Assembly: GCA_025980505.1 (NCBI GenBank)
Contig: JAICXI010000160.1
Coordinates: 1 to 5,378, forward strand
From: a bacterium
GTDB lineage: Bacteria > Oederibacteriota > Muellerivitia > Muellerivitales > Muellerivitaceae
Length of the DNA stretch: 5,378 nucleotides
Reading direction: 5' to 3'
Part shown: piece by piece, positions 1-4,542 of the stretch
Numbering within the stretch: position 1 is the first letter of the stretch
How the letters are laid out: every line of letters starts with the position of its first letter
Program-made: the position numbers and the translations under genes
The notes under the pieces: model-generated
What the model saw: the letters and a program-made list of their open reading frames with translations, nothing else
What the model was told of the DNA's origin: nothing
Databases searched by the model: none

Positions 1-118
1 AGGCCTCTCGACCTTGTCACGGAGGCTGACTTCGGGGCCCTCAGGCGGTTACCCCGTCAGGACTCGGCTTATATCAAGCCTCACCTGCTGGCTTCTACAT
101 CCTTGATCCTGGCACGAT

Positions 119-147
119 GTCCACTCCGGGTCCCCCTCGTGGGCAAC
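119..147. repeat. Diverged direct repeat, copy 1
   Basis: This 29-base segment begins GTCCACTCCGG and matches 960-988 at 24 of 29 positions in the same orientation, the first 11 bases being identical. The two copies lie on either side of the vapBC pair. Read on the minus strand, each copy can encode a short peptide of the form G(D/N)PEWT. Confidence 0.5.
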
Positions 148-188
148 TCGGAAATCGAATCCGTGGAATATTAAAGGGATCCGGAAAC

Positions 189-200
189 AGGGCCGGCCCT
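189..200. repeat. 12-bp perfect palindrome downstream of vapC
   Basis: The bases AGGGCCGGCCCT are their own reverse complement and begin 5 bases after the toxin stop codon in the direction of transcription. They could act as a weak transcript end, with a GGG/CCC stem and a short loop followed by a TGTTT tract. There is no long U run, so a proper intrinsic terminator is not supported. Confidence 0.3.
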
Positions 201-205
201 TGCCT

Positions 206-622
206 TTAAAATGGATTTTTAATCGCAAGTTCGCCGAACTTCCTTCCGGCTTGAAAGTCCTCCGTCAACAGCAACCGGGCTCCACCCCTTTGGGCCGCAA
301 CGACGATCAGGGCGTCCCAAAAGGAAATCTTGGCCCTTTCCTCCAGTTGTGCCGCCTCAGCCACCATCCCCCCGTGAATGCTCACCGTATCCCAGGAAAG
401 ATAATGGGAAATCAATTCCAACCCCTGCTTTTTGGTCAGGGGTTTCGGGATTTTGCGGGTCACATTGACGTAAAACTCCTCCAACACCTGCGCGCTCAAG
501 ACCCCGCTATTGTTCTCCCATAGTTCACCCACCGCTATCCGGGCCTTTTGGTGCTTCTCCCCCGCTTCCCGGTCATAAGCGTAGAGCAGGATGTTCGTGT
601 CCACAAATGTCTTAACGGTCAT
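206..622 (-). CDS. vapC: VapC-type PIN-domain ribonuclease toxin
   Basis: A 138-residue PIN-domain protein, a typical length for VapC toxins. The family are Mg-dependent endoribonucleases that cut tRNA, rRNA or mRNA when freed from their antitoxin. The acidic active-site set is visible: D8 in FVDTNILLYAYD, E48 in the QVLEEF segment, D103 in SFWDALIV, and D122 in the LLLTEDF segment near the end. All catalytic positions are present, so the enzyme looks intact. The chosen ATG at 622 makes the protein begin just before the first beta strand (MTVKTFVDTN). An upstream in-frame start at 682 would add 20 unconserved residues lying inside the antitoxin gene, so I reject it. The gene overlaps the antitoxin by 11 nt, which implies translational coupling. 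The particular RNA target cannot be read from the sequence. Confidence 0.92.
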   Translation of the reverse strand: MTVKTFVDTNILLYAYDREAGEKHQKARIAVGELWENNSGVLSAQVLEEFYVNVTRKIPKPLTKKQGLELISHYLSWDTVSIHGGMVAEAAQLEERAKISFWDALIVVAAQRGGARLLLTEDFQAGRKFGELAIKNPF

Positions 623-842
623 GAAGGCTTTCCCGAGAACCACGCTTGCCGCCGAAAGACAACCCCTTTTCCATCGCCTCAAGGGCCTTCACCTTGGATT
701 CCTCGTAAAGCTGCTCCTCCGCGGCCATCCTTTTGATATAGGACGCCAATAAACCCGTAATAGAAGTTTCATGGTGGGCGGCTAGTATTTTCGCTTTCTT
801 GATGAGGTCTTTGTCCAGGCTCAAGGTTAAGTTTTGTTTCAC
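612..842 (-). CDS. Antitoxin of the VapBC pair, ribbon-helix-helix-like (DUF6364-like)
   Basis: A 76-residue antitoxin preceding the PIN toxin. The N-terminus (MKQNLTLSLDKDLIKKAKIL) fits a ribbon-helix-helix fold: a strand at about residues 2-9, helix A at about 10-22, helix B at about 27-40 (SITGLLASYIKRM). It resembles the DUF6364 group, which often sits before PIN toxins; that assignment is from memory of the family. The C-terminal half, with a basic GKRGSR stretch near residue 65, would be the part that wraps and blocks the toxin. The start is GTG at 842, preceded by a strong AAAGGAGG ribosome site with 5-base spacing. The antitoxin is made first and probably represses its own promoter through the palindrome at 855-872. 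Confidence 0.85.
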   Translation of the reverse strand: MKQNLTLSLDKDLIKKAKILAAHHETSITGLLASYIKRMAAEEQLYEESKVKALEAMEKGLSFGGKRGSRESLHDR

Positions 843-846
843 GGGA

Positions 847-854
847 GCCTCCTT
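847..854 (-). promoter_or_regulatory. Strong ribosome binding site of the antitoxin gene
   Basis: On the minus strand the sequence reads AAAGGAGG, five bases before the GTG at 842. This site decides the GTG start, since no ATG lies near it. Its strength contrasts with the weak sites in front of the toxin, rel and PH-like genes, and fits the need for antitoxin excess. Confidence 0.75.
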
Positions 855-895
855 TACACGTATTTATGTGTATCACGTGAAAGGACCTTTTTCAA
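855..895 (-). promoter_or_regulatory. Probable vapBC operator and promoter region
   Basis: An imperfect palindrome, TACAC-gTAttTAt-GTGTA, spans 855-872 and lies just upstream of the antitoxin ribosome site. An adjoining perfect 8-bp palindrome, TCACGTGA, sits at 873-880. Further upstream a TTGAAA (minus strand, 895-890) could be a -35 box; a -10 candidate at normal spacing (TACACA, 872-867) is poor and falls inside the palindrome. Autoregulation by an RHH antitoxin binding a palindrome over the promoter is the usual pattern for this family. The operator is inferred from position and symmetry only. Confidence 0.45.
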
Positions 896-959
896 GTTCC
901 AATGGACGGGAGAGATGTGTTTTACCGGGGGACTGGAAGAAAAATAAGCATTATTGCCT

Positions 960-988
960 GTCCACTCCGGATTCCCGTCGGGGACAAC
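960..988. repeat. Diverged direct repeat, copy 2
   Basis: This is the second copy of the repeat at 119-147 (24 of 29 identical, no gaps). It lies inside a 68-codon minus-strand frame that has no start codon (854-1060), whose translation here gives GNPEWT. Similarity fades on both sides, although the upstream flanks of the two copies also look loosely alike once small gaps are allowed. Confidence 0.5.
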
Positions 989-1022
989 CGATACGATCTG
1001 GATTCCCTCAAATTTGGAACCG

Positions 1023-1283
1023 CTATTTAGGGTGACGATTGTTCCATATCTTTTTAATGGCTAAGAAAATAGCCACCTGATGCCCCGCCCACCCCCGGAG
1101 CAGGAAACACTCACCCTTTTTATTCTCGAGGGTAACAACAAAGGTTTTTGAGCTTGTGGAACCGGAGTTCTCCATAACCCAACTGAAATTCTGCAATTCT
1201 TCCCACCTTATGGATTTACTCCCGATGAAACCAAAGAGCGCAATGGCTTTTTTGTCCAGAACAACCGCTCGGGTGCCAAACAT
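1023..1283 (-). CDS. Small PH-like domain hypothetical protein
   Basis: An 86-residue protein from ATG 1283; a TTG at 1292 would add three residues. The pattern of alternating strands (RAVVLDKKAIALFGFIG, then SKSIRWEELQNFSWV, then TFVVTLENKKGECFLL) followed by one C-terminal helix (HQVAIFLAIKKIW) resembles bacterial PH-like domains, where an 'I-x-W-x-E-I' segment is typical. No membrane segment, signal peptide or catalytic motif is visible. No good ribosome site precedes either start; GGGG sits 3 bases before the ATG. The frame is closed by a TGA about 25 bases upstream of the TTG, so an N-terminal part may have been lost. Base composition is AT-rich compared with rel. The function is unknown and the domain call is by eye. 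Confidence 0.45.
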   Translation of the reverse strand: MFGTRAVVLDKKAIALFGFIGSKSIRWEELQNFSWVMENSGSTSSKTFVVTLENKKGECFLLRGWAGHQVAIFLAIKKIWNNRHPK

Positions 1284-1400
1284 GGACCCCAAAAGCGCAC
1301 CGATCGGAGTTAAGGAAGAAACTCAAACTACTTGTATTCATGTGGCATTGATGAACCAGCACTTCGAACGGGGAAACGCCGGTTGGGGGCCCTCGAAGCC

Positions 1401-1889
1401 CTATTCAGAAACCCAGGAAACGGGCAGATTCGATTGGGGCACAACCGCCAAGGACTGCAAAGGAATGATGAACACCGAGTTGCAAGTGGGGCCCCCCGGG
1501 GTCGGGCATGATTGCCCTCCGTTTTGATAAGCCACTTCAATATGATCCGAATAGGTGCAAACGGAAGTGATGACCGGTGGGTTCGCCGAGCACGTGCAAT
1601 CGTAGACAACGGCTTGGCTTAATTCCAGGACCATTTGAGTTGAAAAATCGACGGGGGGAATCGCCGTTCCGGATCCATTGACGTTGAACCATTCCGCTTG
1701 GTTTTGAATCACATAATCCCCGCCGGAGACCCCCATGGGCGCGGAAGCGAGGGGCGTAAAACCGCAAACCGGGGTAATAATGGCCGTGGGGGTCGGGATT
1801 GGGGTTGGGCCGGTGGGCAACGGCCGTTTGCAAGCCCAAGGCGCCCAGCACAAAATAATAAACAAGGAGTAACCGAGAATTTTTTTCAT
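1401..1889 (-). CDS. Lipoprotein with PrcB-like C-terminal domain
   Basis: A 162-residue exported protein. Residues 1-20 (MKKILGYSLFIILCWAPWAC) form a lipoprotein-type signal peptide with C20 as the likely lipidated residue, although the box (P-W-A-C) lacks the usual Leu at -3. A Pro/Thr-rich linker follows at about 23-40. The remainder (QNQAEWF, then IPPVDFSTQMVLEL, then IIPLQSLAVVPQSNLPV) resembles the PrcB C-terminal domain, in which a 'DFs...mvv' strand and a late 'vvpksdLP' strand are characteristic. That domain was named for a protease-complex subunit, but its role in most bacteria is unknown. Six further cysteines (42, 98, 100, 111, 128, 136) could form disulfides outside the cytoplasm. 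The start is set by the signal peptide and an AGGA six bases before the ATG; an upstream in-frame start at 2009 would bury the signal. A separate promoter seems likely. Confidence 0.72.
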   Translation of the reverse strand: MKKILGYSLFIILCWAPWACKRPLPTGPTPIPTPTAIITPVCGFTPLASAPMGVSGGDYVIQNQAEWFNVNGSGTAIPPVDFSTQMVLELSQAVVYDCTCSANPPVITSVCTYSDHIEVAYQNGGQSCPTPGGPTCNSVFIIPLQSLAVVPQSNLPVSWVSE

Positions 1890-1908
1890 AACGCGTCCTG
1901 TTCTAAAT

Positions 1909-1938
1909 AATCTAAATTTAATTCCAAACCAATTGTAA
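1909..1938 (-). promoter_or_regulatory. Possible promoter of the lipoprotein gene
   Basis: The minus strand holds TTACAA (1938-1933), 18 bases of spacer and TAGATT (1914-1909) in an AT-rich stretch, about 20 bases before the lipoprotein ATG at 1889. Both boxes are only moderate matches to the sigma-70 consensus. The position would give a short leader that still contains the AGGA site. Confidence 0.3.
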
Positions 1939-2038
1939 TACCTTTTTCCAGAATTTCCTCGTTTCACATTAAACTCGATTTGGTTTTGGCTGCAAACCAG
2001 GCCCATCAATAATATTATCTTGGTCTTTGAATTCCTCT

Positions 2039-2075
2039 CACCTTAGGAGCGATAGGTTCCCGTTTCTAAAAGGTG
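2039..2075. repeat. Imperfect inverted repeat between rel and the lipoprotein gene
   Basis: CACCTT at 2039-2044 pairs with AAGGTG at 2070-2075, and an AG/CT pair can extend the stem with a two-base bulge. The loop is about 20 bases and no U tract follows in either direction. It lies 47 bases past the rel stop codon, so it may protect or end the rel transcript, but it is not a canonical terminator. The rest of 1890-2121 shows no gene. Confidence 0.25.
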
Positions 2076-2121
2076 ACAATATCTTCAGCTTCCTATGTGA
2101 TTTTGAAAATGCCGGATGGAA

Positions 2122-4326
2122 TTATCGCGGTTCGATGCGGCGGGCGCTCACCACGCCCTTGACCCTTTGCAGTTTCTTCAGGACCTTTTCCAGTTGGTCC
2201 GCTTTGGAAATGGCGATCACGAAATAGCCCTGGGCCCATCCACCGTCCTGGGCCTTGGCGTTGGCCTCATTGATGATGACGCCTTCCTCGGAGATGGCCA
2301 GAAGCATTTCCGCCAGCAGTTTTTCCCGGTCCTTGGCCTTGACCTCGATGGCCACCTCGTAAACCTGGCCCGCGTTGCCTTCCCAGGAAACCGGGATCAT
2401 CCGGCTTTCACCCTCGGGCAGTTGAAGCGTGTTGGGACAATCGGTCCGGTGGATGGAAACGCCCCTTCCCCGGGTCACGTAACCCACGATGGGATCGCCT
2501 GGAACCGGCGTGCAGCACTTGGCGAAGCGGATGAGGAAATCCTTCTGGCCCCCGATGGAAATGCCCCTTCCCGGCGCGGTGACGGGCGCCATGGGGACCG
2601 GCCCCTTGGCGGACGGTTTGGCCTCCCCCGCCTTCTCCTCGTGCTTTTCGGGCTTGGGGGCCCCTTCGGCCGGGGCCTTGGGGACCAGTTTGTTTAAAAT
2701 CTGCTTGGGCGAGATTTCCCCGTGGCCCGTGTTGGCCAGGAGTTCGTTCAAACTGTGGCACCCGAAGGATTCCAGGAGCCCTTCCAGGGCCCCCGACTTG
2801 ATGGCGGCGTTGAAGTCCGTCCCCACGCGGACCGCTTCCCTTTCCAGAAGGTGCTTGCCCTTGTCGATTTCGTCCTCCGAAAGGTGGGTTCGAAACCAGT
2901 GCCGGATCTTGTTCTTGGCCCGGCTGGTCACCACGACCTTCAGCCAGTCCCGGCTGGGGGTGCGGGAGCTCTGGGTCAGGACTTCCACGATATCCCCGTT
3001 TTTCAGGGTGTAACGCAAGGGCACCATCTGTCCGTTGACCTTGATGCCCAGGCAATGGGTCCCCACGTCCGTGTGGACCGCATAGGCGAAATCCAGCGCC
3101 GTCGCGCCCCGGGGCAGTTCCTTGACTTCCCCCTTGGGCGTGAAGACGAACACTTCGTCGTCGAAAAGGTCCACTTTCATGGCCTCGGCGAATTCCGTGC
3201 TGTCCTTGATGTCCTGTTGGAGGTCCAAAAGCTGCCGCATCCAGGCGAATTTCTGGTCTTCCTTTTCGACGGCCCGCCCTTCCTTATAAATCCAATGGGC
3301 GGCGATGCCTTCCTCGGCCGTCCGGTGCATTTCGTAGCTGCGGATCTGGATTTCCAACGGCTGGGCCTCCGGCCCCATGACCGTGGTGTGCAGGCTCTGG
3401 TACATGTTGTTCTTGGGCATGGCCACGTAATCCTTGAACCTTCCGGGAAGGGGCTTCCAAATGGTGTGCACCATCCCCAATACTTCGTAGCATTCCTTGA
3501 CCGTGTTGGTCAAAACCCGGATGGCCATCAAGTCGAAGATCTCGTCGAAGCTTTTTTGCTGCTGGACCATCTTGTGATAAATGCTGGTGAAATGCTTGGA
3601 ACGGCCCTGCACCTGGGCCGCGATGCCGGTTTCCTTCAGCTTGGACTCGATGAGCCGGATCACTTCCGCCAGGACTTTCTCGCGCTCGGCCTTTTTCATG
3701 GCGATCTTTTTGACGAGATCGTAATAAACTTCCGGTTCCAGGTACCGGAGGCAGAGGTCTTCCAATTCCCCCTTGATCTTGGCGATTCCCAGCCGGTGGG
3801 CCAGGGGGGCGTAGATGTCCAGGGTTTCCCGCGCCATTTTTTCCCGCCGTTCGGGGGGCAGGTACTCCAGGGTGCGCATGTTATGGGTGCGGTCGGCCAG
3901 TTTGATGAGGATCACCCGGACGTCCTTGGCCATGGCCACCAGCATCTTGCGCGTGCTTTCGGCCTGCCGGAGGGAGGAATCCTGGAACTGCCGGGTGGAT
4001 ATCTTGGTGACGCCCTCCACCAGGTTCGCGATCTCCTCCCCGAATTCGGCCTTCAACACGTCGTAAGTGACCTTGGTGTCCTCCAGGATGTCGTGCAGGA
4101 GCCCGGCTGCGATGGTGACCGAATCCATATGCAGGTCCGCCAGGATGTCCGCCACCCCCACCAGGTGGGTCACGTAAGCGTCTCCCGAAAGCCGTTGCTG
4201 GCCCTCGTGGGCCTTTTTGGCGAATTCATAGGCCTTTTGGATGAGTTTCCTGTCTAAAGACGTTTCAATCGCGGGAGAGCCCGCCGGGGAGGAAGGTGAT
4301 TTTTCAAGAAGAGCCTGGATGCCCAT
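2122..4326 (-). CDS. rel: Bifunctional (p)ppGpp synthetase/hydrolase (Rel/SpoT family)
   Basis: A 734-residue cytoplasmic enzyme, the normal full length for the family, that makes (p)ppGpp from ATP and GTP/GDP and also hydrolyses it, setting the stringent response. HD hydrolase domain, about 25-180: H54, H78-D79 in GLLHDILEDT, and D145 in KLADRTHNMR are all present, so hydrolase activity is expected. Synthetase domain, about 230-350: GRSKHFTSIYHKM, PGRFKDYVAMPK, NMYQSLHT and EIQIR. The RFKD at 296-299 is the RXKD motif of bifunctional Rel/SpoT enzymes, as opposed to EXDD in E. coli RelA. TGS domain, about 388-450; helical region to about 545; a Pro/Ala/Lys/Glu-rich linker at about 549-585; Cys-containing zinc-finger-like domain with C604, C605, H626, C630; ACT domain, about 650-734. 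Start: ATG 4326 is chosen for length and family fit; its ribosome site is weak, and an in-frame ATG at 4476 would add 50 unconserved residues. No other synthetase is seen in the window. Confidence 0.97.
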   Translation of the reverse strand: MGIQALLEKSPSSPAGSPAIETSLDRKLIQKAYEFAKKAHEGQQRLSGDAYVTHLVGVADILADLHMDSVTIAAGLLHDILEDTKVTYDVLKAEFGEEIANLVEGVTKISTRQFQDSSLRQAESTRKMLVAMAKDVRVILIKLADRTHNMRTLEYLPPERREKMARETLDIYAPLAHRLGIAKIKGELEDLCLRYLEPEVYYDLVKKIAMKKAEREKVLAEVIRLIESKLKETGIAAQVQGRSKHFTSIYHKMVQQQKSFDEIFDLMAIRVLTNTVKECYEVLGMVHTIWKPLPGRFKDYVAMPKNNMYQSLHTTVMGPEAQPLEIQIRSYEMHRTAEEGIAAHWIYKEGRAVEKEDQKFAWMRQLLDLQQDIKDSTEFAEAMKVDLFDDEVFVFTPKGEVKELPRGATALDFAYAVHTDVGTHCLGIKVNGQMVPLRYTLKNGDIVEVLTQSSRTPSRDWLKVVVTSRAKNKIRHWFRTHLSEDEIDKGKHLLEREAVRVGTDFNAAIKSGALEGLLESFGCHSLNELLANTGHGEISPKQILNKLVPKAPAEGAPKPEKHEEKAGEAKPSAKGPVPMAPVTAPGRGISIGGQKDFLIRFAKCCTPVPGDPIVGYVTRGRGVSIHRTDCPNTLQLPEGESRMIPVSWEGNAGQVYEVAIEVKAKDREKLLAEMLLAISEEGVIINEANAKAQDGGWAQGYFVIAISKADQLEKVLKKLQRVKGVVSARRIEPR

Positions 4327-4500
4327 GGTCAAAGCCGGTAGCGTCCCCCGGCCCAAGCCGGAAAACGCCCTTTCTTTTTGGAAAACGTGAAAAAAAACAG
4401 CCCCGGGAAAAGTCGGCCCAACGCCTAAAAGCGGAACAACAACGGAGGATCGAAAACCCCTCGAACCCGGGAACATGGGATTTTGTCGCCCTCTTTTAAT
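4327..4500 (-). other. Untranslated leader or N-terminal extension of rel
   Basis: This stretch is open in the rel frame from an ATG at 4476, but the encoded 50 residues look unlike any Rel N-terminus (Gly/Pro/Phe-rich) and no ribosome site precedes the ATG. It contains two CCCGGG palindromes and, on the minus strand, an eight-T run near 4390. No GC stem directly precedes that run, so I do not call an attenuator. It is most simply a long 5' untranslated leader. Confidence 0.4.
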
Positions 4501-4529
4501 AATGTAGCACCGTCCGGGAGGCGAAACAA
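4501..4529 (-). promoter_or_regulatory. rel: Candidate rel promoter
   Basis: On the minus strand TTGTTT (4529-4524), exactly 17 bases of spacer, and TACATT (4506-4501) form a fair sigma-70-like promoter between the upstream gene's stop (4543) and rel. Transcription would begin near 4494, leaving a leader of about 170 bases before the ATG at 4326, or 18 bases before the in-frame ATG at 4476. The boxes are 3/6 and 4/6 matches to consensus. Confidence 0.4.
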
Positions 4530-4542
4530 CGGAAGAGCAAGT

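Larger units (their letters stand above)
1..205. other. Gene-poor left edge with inverted repeats; identity unknown
   Basis: No convincing gene is visible here. A plus-strand frame is open from base 1 to a TAA at 172-174, and a minus-strand frame runs out of the toxin gene region to a TAA at 49-51; neither translation matches a family I can name. On the minus strand the first 80 bases hold three consecutive inverted repeats: GCCTC/GAGGC (3-7 with 22-26), CTGAC plus GGGG with CCCC plus GTCAG (26-30 and 34-37 with 52-55 and 56-60), and GGCTT/AAGCC with a 5-base loop (66-80). That arrangement suits a structured RNA or the end of a mobile element better than a protein gene, but this is inference. 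A segment at 119-147 recurs at 960-988. Confidence 0.35.
854..1060 (-). pseudogene. Start-less 68-codon open frame, possible gene remnant
   Basis: On the minus strand this frame follows a TAG at 1061-1063, stays open for 68 codons and ends in a TAA at 854-856, right against the antitoxin ribosome site. It holds no ATG or GTG start; the only TTG is near its end, and its single GTG is the last sense codon. It overlaps the tail of the PH-like gene (1023-1060). Its position against the next ribosome site is what one expects of the last codons of an operon gene, so it may be the decayed or frameshifted end of a lost gene. I recognise no family, and chance openness in a short stretch is a real alternative. 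Confidence 0.25.

Noticed and set aside
1..174. Plus-strand open frame from the left edge to the TAA at 172-174
   Set aside because: No family is recognised, a competing minus frame covers much of the same bases, and the strong inverted repeats argue against coding.
799..1035. Plus-strand 78-codon frame across the antitoxin control region
   Set aside because: It overlaps the antitoxin start and promoter, and its translation shows no domain or ribosome site.
1328..1609. Minus-strand 93-codon frame overlapping the lipoprotein gene
   Set aside because: It is an alternative frame of the lipoprotein gene with an Arg/Pro-rich translation; the signal peptide and domain match support the other frame.
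2408..3055. A 215-codon minus-strand frame inside rel
   Set aside because: It is another frame of rel itself, with a Gly/Pro/Arg-rich low-complexity translation and no domain.
3388..3423. M instead of G in the N-x-Y-Q-S-L-H-T motif of the Rel synthetase domain
   Set aside because: Met at this position is common in Rel proteins of Gram-positive and other phyla, so it is not a sign of inactivation.
2722..4257. A 511-codon plus-strand open frame opposite rel
   Set aside because: It is the antisense shadow of a GC-biased gene: rel shows all family motifs on the other strand, while this translation is His/Gly/Phe-rich with no recognisable domain.
4381..4410. Attenuator or intrinsic terminator in the rel leader, suggested by the eight-T run on the minus strand
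   Set aside because: No GC-rich stem-loop immediately precedes the run; CCCGGGG has no loop to form one.
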